A stretch of 64,000 nucleotides of DNA from Hyaloraphidium curvatum (Eukaryota > Monoblepharomycota > Hyaloraphidiomycetes > Hyaloraphidiales > Hyaloraphidiaceae). A model generated the notes under the pieces. The model was not told the DNA's origin and made no database searches. It saw nothing but the letters and a program-made list of their open reading frames with translations. Position 1 is the stretch's first letter. Each line of letters starts with the position of its first letter. Both the position numbers and the translations under genes were made by a program. Where the stretch lies: contig JAIVFI010000023.1 in NCBI GenBank assembly GCA_025558095.1, forward strand, positions 248,001 through 312,000. Direction: 5' to 3'. Positions 21,615 through 32,350 of this stretch are shown piece by piece.

Positions 21615-21936
21615 AGGCAGGAGCGGGGCTGCGGCACGGTAGCAGTAGCACTTTGTCATATGATCATTATAGACTTGCTTTACCTCACACATCCGATTTG
21701 CATGCTTATCATTGAGATGGTCCCGGTCCCCATTGTCGTCCTTGTCCAATACGTTGGCAGATTTCAGATCGGCGCATGAAGCTGATGCTCGGAGTCTGCT
21801 CGGCTGGCGCTGGTGATTGATTCGAAAGTTTGGCTCTGAGGACAGGACGCCTTGGCGACCACTCCGAATTGGCCCCCCGCCGCGGCCCAAGCGTTCTTCT
21901 TCCAGGGCAGCTGCCTCCTGGCATTGCCAAGCCAAG
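21615..21936. other. Spacer before the NEK kinase
   Basis: 322 bp between two plus-strand genes. It is clearly AT-richer than its surroundings (21660-21720) and probably holds the 3' UTR of the unknown gene and the kinase promoter. No gene seen. Confidence 0.4.
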
Positions 21937-24043
21937 ATGGACGCGTACGAGCCGCTGGAAGTCATCGGCTCAGGTCCGCCCGCGCGCCGCACCGGGCCGG
22001 CGACAGGGCTGACGCGCCGCGGGCAGGCTCCTTCGGCATGATCAGGAAAATCAGGCGCAAATCCGACGGGAAGGTGCTCGCGAGGAAGGAGATTGACTAC
22101 CGGAAGATGAGCGACCGCGAGAAGCGGCAGCTGGTGGCCGAGGTAGCTCTGCTCGGCGACCCGTCGTTCGCGGTTACGAACACCTCGCAGGTGAACATTC
22201 TGCGCGAGCTCCGTCATCCGAACGTCGTTCGGTACTACGAGGTGGCTGCATTTTGAGCTCCTGAACCTTCTGCCATCTCATGTTGGGCTGCAGCGCTTCG
22301 TGGACCGGGAGAACTGCCTCATCTACATCGTGATGGAGTACTGCGAGGGAGGAGACCTTGCAGCCATCATCAAACGGTGCCGGAAAGAGGGGTGAATGGC
22401 CTGTCGCGTTGCGCCTGGATCCCATTGAGACATCTGCTCTGTCGCCGCTCCAGGCGGATGGTGCCGGAACACATCGTGTGGAATCTGTTCACGCAACTCG
22501 TGCTCGCCCTGCACGAATGTCACCATCCTACGCCCGGCAAAGACGGACACACACGGCAGGTCATCCTGCACAGGGACTTGAAGCCTGACAATGGTGGGTC
22601 CGACGACGTTCGACATTGGAAGCATGCGCTTACTTCTATCAACATCAGTGCTCCTCGACGCCGAGCAGAACGTCAAGCTGGGGGATTTTGGCCTTAGTAG
22701 AGTCATGGACAACCCGGAAACCGAGTTTGCCAAGACCTACGTTGGGTGCGTGTCTTTCGCGTGATGAGTTCTTTGGAACTTCATTGTTCATGCCTGCGTG
22801 CTTCAGTACCCCCTTCTACATGTCTCCGGAGCTGGTCACGGAAGCGCTCTACAATGCCAAATCGGACGTTTGGGCGCTCGGCTGCCTCATTTACGAGCTT
22901 TGCGCGCTGGAGTTTGTGTTCCCATTGTTTGGTCTCGGCGTCAACTAAATCGGCCTCCGCACAGGCCTCCGTTCCAGGCCAAGTCGCAGGCGGCACTGGC
23001 CGCGAAGATCCGCCAAGGCAAGGTTCCGGAGCTTCCGCGGCAGTACTCGAACGACCTGCGGGCGGCGATACGGGCTATGCTGCAAACAAACGTGGGAGGC
23101 TGTCAGGAGGCGGCATCATCGAAGTCTCTGACCTTTAGCTGCCAGCAACACAAGCGTCCTTCAACGGCGGAGCTCTTAAAGCTGGACCGAGTGCGGCTCG
23201 CTGTGAGGGAAAGGGAGCTTAACCAACTGTGTGTTGCACTTTGACTCGCGAACTTGCCCGAGCGCTGACCAAGTACATCGCAGGCATGCTGATCTGAAGC
23301 GGAAGGAGGCTGATCTCGCAAAGAGGGAGGAAGCATTATGCGCACGAGAGGCAAATGTGGCTGCACGGGAGAGAATGCTTGGTGGCGGACTCGGTACGCC
23401 TGCAGCATGTTGGTGGAAGTTCTCGTTTTCCCTACCCTGGCTCACTTGTCTACATCCTCACACAGCGGTGATGGACATTCCCGAAACTCCGCGGGAAAGC
23501 GCCTACCAGGCGTCACAGTCGTTCTCCGCTGCGTTCAGATCCTCAAGCAGCATCCAACCTGCGGATGCCGCCATGGCCGGTAGCGAGACTCCCGATCCGT
23601 TTGGTGTCTCGGGCATCGCCGGGGGGACTCCTGCTTCGACGGTCAACTCGACTCCGGCCGCTCGACTCTCCAAGGGAAGCAGCGATCTCGTGGACCAGAT
23701 GAGGTCGCCGGACCCCATCGACAGCGTCGTGCGCAAAGCCACCCCTTCGTCGGCATTTCTGGCGAAAGCCAAGGAGAACCGCGGGCTACACGGGGGCCGG
23801 CCGCTGGCAACGGGCAAGACGACCCCGGCGATGCCCAGCCCATTGAACCCTGCTCGCGCAAAGCCATCATCCGGCTTGGCTACCCCTGCATCCCGAGTTG
23901 GGCTTCGGACGCTCCCGCGGCACATGCAGCTGGCTTCGGCTGGTGGTTCGGCAGCGAGCTCAGCGGCCACGACACCGCTCTCGACGCTGGCGAAGCAGAT
24001 GACGCGGATGACGCTAGCAAGCCCGATGCAGATGTCTCCATGA
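21937..24043 (+). CDS. NIMA-related protein kinase (NEK2/Fin1-like)
   Basis: Mitotic Ser/Thr kinase of the NIMA family. About ten exons; the first is 21937-21973, whose intron removal gives VIGSGSFGMIRKIRR (Gly-rich loop). Then catalytic Lys in VLARKEID, AEVNILRELRHPNVVRYYERF (restored only by removing two introns), HRDLKPDN (catalytic loop), KLGDFGLSR (DFG) and the activation segment TPFYMSPELV. After the kinase domain come a coiled coil (DLKRKEADLAKREEALCARE, near 23290) and a Ser/Pro/Thr-rich tail with a KEN box (AKAKENRG). The coiled coil plus KEN box is the NEK2/Fin1 layout. The Ser/Thr-Pro sites in the tail suggest Cdk control. The catalytic residues all appear intact. Confidence 0.88.
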
Positions 24044-24134
24044 TCTCCTGTCTTGTACCATTCTAGTTCTAGCATTCTATTTGTTCAAGAGATCCATCTG
24101 ACTGCTTCTCAGCAAAGAAGGTCACTTTCGTCAA

Positions 24135-26714
24135 TCACTTGTACTTTGACGTGTCCCGTCCGGCAACGAAACTGACGAACCAGTACCAGGGAATCAGCAG
24201 CTTGTTCCGGAGGGAAACGGACATAGTCAGATACGCCGATCGCCAGGTGATCCACGCCAAATAGCTCGCGGCGTACAATGTCAGCACTTCTGCGTCGCCA
24301 AAAGGATCGAGCGGACTTACCCCCGAATGCCCTTGAACCAACTGTTCTCAGGAACGTTGCGTGACAGATCGACGATGGAGCTCCAGCTGCCGAGATAGAC
24401 CATCGAGCTTGGATACGCAGGCAAGTCAGCACGAGCTCATCAGAGCCAATCAGCGACGCACCCTCTGTGACCGTAGGAAAACGGCTTCCCGGCGTCTCCT
24501 CGTCCCAAGCTGTTGAGGTGCTTGGAGAGCCAGACCGCTTTCTGGCTGGCGACCTGAGCTGTCTGCGGCAGCGGGAAGCCTTCCACCGTCGCACAGTCGC
24601 CGATCGCATAAATGCTGCCAGCCGGATCGGGTCCATCCTGCGCCGCCCGCGCTCGGCAGAAATCGTCCGTGACCAGGACTCCTCTCCGATCCTTTTCGAG
24701 CCCCAGCTTGTCCACGAGCGGATTGGGCTTGAGTCCGGTCGACCACACGCACATCCCGAAGGGAAACTCCTCGCCCGACTCCAGCACAAGCCGGTCCTCC
24801 TTCACTTCGCGGATGCGGGTCTCGGTGCGAATGTGCATGTTCTGGCGTTGGAACTTGCGGACCGCGTAGTGCGCCAGGTTCTTGTCGAAGCCGGGCAGGA
24901 TTCGCGGGGCCACGTCAAACACGGTCAGGGACGTGTGTTTGACGAGATCGGGGTAGAGCTTGTGCAGATCTTCGGCGACAAGATCGTGCAGTTCTCCGGC
25001 GAGCTCGATACCAGTCGGACCGCCTCCGACGATCGCGACCGACAGGAGGCGCCGGCGCTCGTCATCGGAAGTCACGGTGGGCTCGGCCGCTTTTTCGAAG
25101 CACGAGTAGATTCGAGAGCGAATCCTGCGCGCGTCGGGCACGTCCCGCAGCGGAATGGCGTGCTGTTCCACTCCAGGAATGCCGAACGTCTGTCCCAGGC
25201 AGCCCACAGCAACCACGAGTTTGTCGTACGACAAGCGGAACTCCTCCCCATCCCCGTCGTCGACGGTCGTCCGGCAGACCAGCGACTTGTCGGCAATGTC
25301 GAGGCCCGTTGCGCTCGCATGGTAGTACACTACGCCGGGTGCGTAGGCCCGCAGGGACTCTGTAATCGCGTTCCACTCAAGGGTTCCCACCGCAGATGAT
25401 GCATCACCTACCGCTGCGCCGCACGAAGGCTTCCACCATCCTCTCAACAGGACAAGGCAGCTTCGGATTGAGCCAAATGATGGTTCCAGCTTCGTATTTT
25501 CTATTGAGATGAGCGCCTCGCCACTGTTATTTTCGAAATCGGACGAGAAATGGCCGAGATAGCCTTGGTTCTCGAGTTCACGTGCTCTAGGTCCAACTGC
25601 CGCGCCGCCAGAGCTGGCAACGGCGGCAACATCTCCGTGCAAAACGATGGCACCTGGAATTCTGTGATTGTGATCGGGTTCAGCTGGAGCTTGCCTGTGC
25701 GAGTCGGAGAATCGCCATCGTTTTGCTGAGGGCGACTCGAATCGATTCACCGATTCGGCCGCGCTACAAATAGCCGCCCCTCCGCGTCTGCCCGCTCCCC
25801 ATCACCGTCCGCCCCGCGGAGGGGCGGCGGCGGCGTACGGCCCCGCCGGCGACGGCGGTGGTCCACGCCGTGCCTCTCGCGGTCCTTCCCCCGCGCGCCG
25901 CCGCGCAGCACGGCGGCCAGCGTGGGGGCGCGAGGGCAGGATCCCCGGCCGATCGTCAAGCGAGGAGTCGTCGTGCTGGCACGTGCGACGACATGGAGTG
26001 AGTTGCGCTGAGCTCCACATGGTCTTCATGCGGGCTCACCTTCTCCCGCCCCGCAGCCTCGCTCGCTGGAGTCGGGCGCGTCCAGGGGACGCCGCCGTCA
26101 TGTACGGCTCGGGACACTGCTGCAGGGGTTGGTCAACTGCTCCGTCGTCCGTCTTCGGCGCTGATTATGTTCTCCTTCGCAGCCTTCGACGCCCGCTATA
26201 GCTTCTGGTCCGGATGCCGGGCCTTGCCCCCATCTGGTGCCTCGAATCGCCCATTAACCTGATGGTGTATCAGCTCTGGTGGACGATGAAGGGGTGCTGG
26301 TCGGGACGGGGCGCACGGACGGGGCGGGGAGAGCGCGGATGGCATGCTGAGGAGCGTGGCGGCCGCTGACCATGGGAAGGGGAGTCGGATTGGGTGAGGG
26401 CTCTATTGACTCATGGGAGTGCTAGCTTTTGCTGTGATGTACGGATTCTGCAAAGATGATGATGCGAGCAACGGCGTGAACACGAAATAGTTCCGCGGGG
26501 ATATGGACACCACGTCGTAAAGTCTGCGGTCCAGTGAAGATGCGACCTTGAAGCCGGCCCAGCCCGTTCCGAGCACGACAACACGGGGCTTTGGAGCAGT
26601 GCTCCGTGCCAGGTCAGTGAAGTTGCGACAGCAAGGCCTTGTACGTAGAGCGGCAGACGACGCAAGCAAAGGCTTCGCCAGCCCAGCAAACGATGTTGGC
26701 AGAAGGAATCGCAT
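24135..26714 (-). CDS. NDH2: Alternative (type II) NADH dehydrogenase, interrupted by an insertion
   Basis: Rotenone-insensitive, non-pumping FAD enzyme on the mitochondrial inner membrane that passes NADH electrons to ubiquinone. Exon 1 (26714 down to about 26454) has a basic presequence and the FAD fold [18 protein letters not shown]...[12 protein letters not shown]. The coding sequence resumes at about 25401 with [10 protein letters not shown], then the NADH fold [46 protein letters not shown]-like segment and C-terminal membrane-binding helix [15 protein letters not shown], stop at 24135. Between the two halves lie 1,052 bp flanked by 8-bp repeats. Joining across the repeats restores the family sequence exactly in frame. 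Whether the insert is spliced out or inactivates the gene cannot be decided from sequence. Confidence 0.85.
25402..26453. mobile_element. ~1.05-kb insertion inside NDH2 flanked by 8-bp direct repeats
   Basis: agatgatg occurs at 25394-25401 and 26454-26461, at the exact points where the NDH2 reading frame stops and resumes. Introns elsewhere in this window are mostly 46-80 nt. I found no terminal inverted repeats and no transposase; only short open frames are present. It could be a non-autonomous transposon, an intron made by one, or simply a long intron. The repeat falls in a GAT-rich stretch, so chance similarity is possible. Confidence 0.5.
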
Positions 26715-26837
26715 TCTGCATCGCCGATTCCGAGCAAAGCAGGGGAAAATCGGGCGGCGGAAGAACTCAACGTGGCCGCGGGTCCCAGGCTTGGTGCCGT
26801 CTCAAAAGGATCATCGTAGACACCCCCTTCGTGCCAA
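26715..26837. promoter_or_regulatory. Divergent promoter between NDH2 and ATG7
   Basis: 123 bp between two divergent start codons; probably a shared promoter. No clear element seen. Confidence 0.35.
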
Positions 26838-29447
26838 ATGGCGCCAAAGCCGCTCCAGTACGAGCCTTTTGCCTCGGCAGTGGACTCCACGTTCTGGCAT
26901 GCGCTCGCCGCGCTGAAGCTGAACGTGTTCAAGCTCGACGACGCGCCTGTCCCGATCGAAGCGCGATATGGCCCCGGGAGGCTCGTGGCCAAGCAGTCAT
27001 TCGGAGATCAGGATGTGGCGTTGCCCGCACGATTATCTTTATCCGGACAGGAGGCGTTTGCTGCGGTGGACTCCGCGGATCCGGGGAGCGAGAGCACACC
27101 AGCGGACCCCGAGGATCCCCTGTCGCGGAACTGGACCCCGCTCGAGTTTGACAGCTCGGGCACGCTGCACAATAAGAACACGGTGGAGGATTTCAAGGCG
27201 GTCGACAAGGCGGCGTTGCTGAAGGAAGCTGGCGAGAAGGTCCGTCTTCCCCCCGCCTGCACCTCGAAAAAACGTCATCGAACCTCTTTCAACGGTGCAG
27301 ATGTTCTCTATCATCGCAAACGACCCCCGTGCGATCATGACCCGCCCATCGTTGCTTGTGCCATTCGTTCTCCTTACTTTCGCGGACCTCAAGAAGTTCA
27401 AGTTCTTCTTCTGGTTCGCGTTTCCCGCTTTGGTTCCGAAGGAAGCCTACACCGTCTCGCGGACAGCCTCGGTTAAGGAGGAATGGGGCCTCGTGCACCT
27501 CCAGTCCCTCCGTGAAAAGTTCTTGGCTATGCGCAAGGCCAGCGGACACGGCGATGTCGGATTCTTTCTTGTTCGGAGGCGAGGAGGTTCAGATCCGACG
27601 GACATCATTGTCGCTGCGCTTAGCGAGTACGATTCCATCCTATCGTCTCTACAGCCCGATGAAAGAGTGGGTTATGATCGCTCGCCGGTGTCGCTTCTTA
27701 GCTGACTCTCTGACGCGCCCGCGGGCACAGCTGCACCTTGGATTCGTCGATCCCTCCGGCCTTCCGCACAATCCTGGTTGGCCACTGAGGAACTTCCTCT
27801 TCTTTGCGGCCAATGTTTGGGGTCTGCGGTCGGCATCCGTCGTCTGTTTCAGGGATCTTTATGATCGACCGGACATGCCCGGAAGCGTTGTTTGCGAGGT
27901 TCAAATGAGCGAGGAGCCCGCAGGCAAGGTCTGTCCAGATGTCGTTGGATGGGAGCGCAATGCTGCAGGTCAGCTCGCGCCTCGACTGGCGGATCTGGGC
28001 CAGGTCATGGATCCGCGGCGTCTGATGGACTCTGCCGTCGACCTGAACCTTCGTCTGATGCGATGGCGGGCTGTGCCGTCACTTCGGCTGCGGGAGATTT
28101 CGGAAGCTCGCTGTCTGTTGCTTGGAGCAGGGACTCTTGGGTGCTACGTCGCCCGGACGCTGATGGGCTGGGGAGTGCGAGACATCACGTTCGTCGACTA
28201 TGGCCGTGTTTCGTACTCCAACCCCGTGCGGCAGCCGCTTTTCGAGTTCGATGATGCCAAAGGAGGTGGAAAGGAAAAGGCCAAAGCCGCCGCGGACGCC
28301 CTGAAGAGGATATACCCTGGAATGGTTGGTTGTTGCTGCATTGCCGATAATCCGTCTCATGAACCGCTTCCGAATGCTTTAGAACGCTGAAGGACACAAC
28401 CTGTCTATACCCATGCCAGGCCACCCTCCGTCGGATACTGCGAAGACGGGGGAGGAGGTGGCCAAGCTGGAGGCCTTGGTGGATGCCTGCGACGTCATTT
28501 TCCTGCTCACGGACAGCAGGGAAAGCAGATGGCTGGGAACGGTGCTTGGTCGAGCCAAGGGGAAGGTTAGTCTCGGTACCGTCTCGCCGGCAACAGTCTC
28601 ATCTTGTCCTGAAGATCGTTATCAATGCGGCGCTTGGTTTTGACTCGTATCTGGTCATGAGGCATGGCGGTCAGGCCGCGGACTCGAATCCTACGGTTGG
28701 CGGAGGAAGCCATCCGCCGGGTCTCGTCCCGGGCTCTGAGCTTGGCTGCTACTTCTGCAATGACGTCGTGGCTCCTGCAGACGTGAGTTGTTGCGTGGCT
28801 GCGCGCCCGACGTTTGACTCATCGGGACCCTCTAGTCGCTAAGCGACCGAACGCTTGACCAACAATGCACGGTAACTCGTCCGGGAGTCGCTGCGCTGGC
28901 AGGGGCGTTGGCTGCCGAGCTCCTTGTCTCTGTCGTCAACCACCCAGACGGGTAAGCGCCCAGGTGCAAGCGACCACAATTGCCGATCGGCTGACGTTGA
29001 CCGCGCCCTCCAGAATCTTCGCGCCAGCCTTCGCGTCTTCCGATCCCGCAGCGGCTGTACCTGCCAGCGCGACCACGGCGCTCGGCGTGGTGCCGCACCA
29101 GATTCGCGGGTTCCTAGGCCAGTTTTCGACCATGTCGATCGTTGGCAGACGATTCACCGAGTGTACCGCGTGCTCGGACAAGGTGAGCAGCGGATTGCGT
29201 CGGTTGACTCGAGCGGGAGCGAACCTGACCCGTTGCGGCGCAGGTCATCGAAGAGTACCTTCGCAATGGCTATGGCTTCTTCCTGAAGGCTTTCCAGGAT
29301 CCCAAGTACATCGAAGAGCTCACGGGCCTGGCGGAGCTCCACAAAGCAACGGAGGCCGCGGACGCAGGTGACTGGGACGTGGACGACGACGAAGATCCGG
29401 ACTTTGAGGACCTCGGCAGCGCGGGGGAAGCGGCCGACGAGGAATGA
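26838..29447 (+). CDS. ATG7: Autophagy E1-like activating enzyme ATG7
   Basis: Activates Atg8 and Atg12 with ATP and hands them to Atg3 and Atg10. The N-terminal domain starts [19 protein letters not shown] and has the family's [14 protein letters not shown]. The adenylation domain has the nucleotide loop [20 protein letters not shown] and [19 protein letters not shown]. The catalytic Cys lies in [19 protein letters not shown], as in yeast Atg7. The C-terminus has [17 protein letters not shown]...YIEELTGL and an acidic tail. Roughly ten exons with short introns; the start at 26838 matches the family's N-terminus. Complete and probably functional. Confidence 0.93.
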
Positions 29448-29565
29448 TGGTGCGGACGATTCTCCGTAGCAGGCGGGACCTCAGCAGAGAATGCTCCTCT
29501 ATATCCTCTACATCGGTGGGATGTCAAAGCGTCAGATTGTTTGCCATAGATAAGCATCCGTTTCT

Positions 29566-31166
29566 TTACGGGTGCAGGAGCACCTGCTCCTCGCCCGACT
29601 GCACCGCCTTGCTGCCAGCTTTGCCTGCAGGATATAACGAGAGGATGAGCATTGCCGGCGCCACGCCACCCGGCCGACACTCACGCTTGAGCATGTTTTC
29701 GTACGCCTTGATGCGGATGCTCTGGACCTTGATGAAGCCCTCCGAGTCCGTCGGCTCGAAGCCGCCCGCAATGTCCATGGACACGAGGTCCTTGTCGTAC
29801 AGGGAGACGGGGGAGTGGCGTCCGAGGATGCTGATGGCGCCCTTGAAGAGGCGAACTGTCGCGACGTCGTCCATCAGCTCCCAAGGCCGCAGATGAAGCG
29901 TGCCCAGGACACAACTCACGCTTGACGGTGCCATCGATGCCCTCCTGGCTCTTGTTGACCGCCGCCATGATGACGTCCCGCTCGGGCGAGAACCAGAAGC
30001 CGTTGTAGATCAGCTTGGCCAGCCGCGGGGCCAGCGTGTCCCGGAGCTCGCGGACCTCGCGGTCCATGGTCAGGCCCTCGATATCCACGTGTGCGGCGCG
30101 GAGGATGGTGCCGCCGGGGGTCTCGTAGCAGCCGCGCGACTTGACGCCGATGAAGCGGTTCTCGACAATGTCGATGCGGCCGATGCCGTGTTTCCGGCCG
30201 AGCTGGTTCAAGTACAGGAAGAGCTCGAGTGCGTCGGTTTTCACTGGCAAATCGTCCGGGCGTCAAGGAAGGTGGCACCTCGACGGGAATAGGCGTGCCC
30301 ACCGGTGCCGTCCTCGAGGTTCTTGACCTCGATCGGAACGCCGTCCTTGAAGACGATCTCGATCTTTTCCGGCGTGTTGGGCGCGTCCTCGGCGTTGGCG
30401 GTCAGCTTCCACATGCCGTCCGGGGGCGAGCAGTCGGGGTCCTCGAGGATGCCGGCCTCGAACGAGATGTGGTACAGGTTCTCATCCATGGACCAGGGGG
30501 CCTTCTTGGTCTGCACGACCGGGATGCCCTTCTCGGCGGCGTACTCGAGCAGGTCCTGGCGACCCTGGAAGCGGTTGTAGAAGGCTGGGAGGCGGTGGCG
30601 CGGTCAGAGCGTGATCCTGCCCCCATGCCCGGGAATCGGGCCCACCAGGGATGCGCCACGGGGCGATGACCTTGATCGAAGGCTGCAGCGCGTAGTAGCC
30701 CATCTCGAAGCGGACCTGGTCGTTGCCCTTGCCCGTGGCGCCGTGCGAGACAAAGTCGCAGCCCTCCTTCTGGGCGATCTCGATCTGCTTGCGCGCGATG
30801 ATGGGGCGGGCCAGCGAGGTGCCGAGCAGGTAGATGCCCTCGTACAGGCAGTTTGCCTTGACCGAGGCGAACACGGTCTCCTCGACGAACTCCTTGCGGA
30901 TGTCCTGGGGCGGCGTCAGGCGGCGCATCGCGGGCGGGGGGCGGCGTGCGCACCTCGACGTAGACCTTGACTGCGCCGCATTTCAGGCCCTTCTGGCGCG
31001 CGGCCTCGAGGTCCTCCTCCTGGCCGATGTCCGCGATGAAGCACACGACGTCGTAGCCCTCGTCGATGAGCCACGCGAGGATGCACGACGTGTCGAGCCC
31101 GCCCGAGTAGGCGAGGCACACTTTCGGGCGCTTCGCGGCGGCTCCGTTGGCGGCGGCGGCGGACAT
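29566..31166 (-). CDS. ARG1: Argininosuccinate synthase
   Basis: Joins citrulline and aspartate with ATP in arginine synthesis (cytosol). The N-terminal ATP pyrophosphatase motif AYSGGLDTS is present at about residues 18-26. Further family stretches are [86 protein letters not shown] and [18 protein letters not shown]. About six exons. A strong donor gtgagtgt near the 3' end starts a final intron of three-fold length; both spliced and unspliced forms stay open, and I prefer the spliced one. The C-terminal extension of about 20 residues (ending EEQVLLHP) is longer than usual. It is divergent to RPS11 (157 bp). Confidence 0.94.
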
Positions 31167-31323
31167 GGCGGCGGGATCAGGGGAGAAGATAAAGGCGGTT
31201 GTGGCGGAGATTGGCAGCGTCGCCCGCTTTGCTTGCCCCCAGAACGGGCTGTGCTAGGTTGAGCCAACCTAGAATTTCTGTTCGACCTTACCCCCCCTAA
31301 CGCTCAACACCGCAACCGGCACC

Positions 31324-32279
31324 ATGGCGGAACAGGTGATTGTCGGGGGCCTGGGCACGCGGCGTGCTGAGATGGAGGGCTCAGGAGGATGCCGCGGCGT
31401 TGGAGCAGGGCCTGGGGCGCCGGGCTGCCGGCGCGGACGTCGGGCACGATTCCGTGGATCGGGCCGGGGCGGCGACGGCTGCTGGTCCTTCGCCCGAGGG
31501 ACTGGCAGTCTTCGTTGGCATCGCGCTGGACGTGCGCCCTCTCTTCTCTCGGCTCGGATGCGGTGCGGGCAGCGTCTACTGGGGACGGTCTCTGACCATT
31601 CGTCCCGGCATGTGCCTACCACCCACCTCCCCGCTCCCCGCCGCCGCTTGCGCACCGCAGGTCGAGCGCGCGTACCAGAAGCAGCCACACATCTTCCAGA
31701 ACACCAAGGCCTCCATCAAGCGTGCCTCGGCCGGCGGTGCCCACCACCAGAAGGACAAGCGGTGGTACAAGGAGGTCGGGCTGGGCTTCAAGACGCCCAA
31801 GGAGGCCAGCGAGGGCACCTACATCGACAAGAAGTGCCCCTTCACCGGCAACATCTCGATCCGCGGCAGGATCCTGACCGGGGTCATCGTCTCGACCAAG
31901 ATGAAACGCACCGTCATCCTGCGGAGAGACTACCTCCACTTCGTGCGGAAATACGACCGTTACGAGAAGAGGCATAAGAATGTGGCGGCCCACCTCAGCC
32001 CCGCGTTCATCGGTGTGGAGGAGGGCGACTCGGTGACCGTCGGCCAGTGCAGGTTGGTATCGTTGGCTCGAAGGGGCTGGACTGTACTTGGGGCCGTCCG
32101 GGGCGGTCGCGGGCGGCGATGCGGGCTCGACTCGGACGATGGAGCTGCGGGAAGGTCACGCGAAGTTCACTTGCTTACGCCTCTCCCCCGCCAGGCCTCT
32201 GTCGAAGACCGTGCGGTTCAACGTGCTGAAGGTGTCGAAGCGCGCGCAGAAGGGCGCCAAGCGGTTCGCCAAGTTCTGA
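31324..32279 (+). CDS. RPS11: 40S ribosomal protein S11 (uS17)
   Basis: Small-subunit rRNA-binding protein. Exons are 31324-31335 (only MAEQ), 31661-32052 and 32195-32279; they join in phase to 162 residues, the usual length. Family stretches include [63 protein letters not shown] and [15 protein letters not shown]. The first intron is 325 nt, far above the local norm, and follows only four codons, a layout typical of ribosomal-protein genes and often linked to transcriptional enhancement or a hosted small RNA. Confidence 0.96.
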
Positions 32280-32350
32280 GCACTGTACAAACTGGACTGT
32301 AGATTCATTGCGGCAATATCAAGCCGAAAAACGAAAACATCCGACTCCCG

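Noticed and set aside
25402-25750. Extra N-terminal residues in frame with the NDH2 C-terminal part
   Set aside because: They lie inside the insertion and do not resemble NDH2; the true N-terminal half is at 26454-26714.
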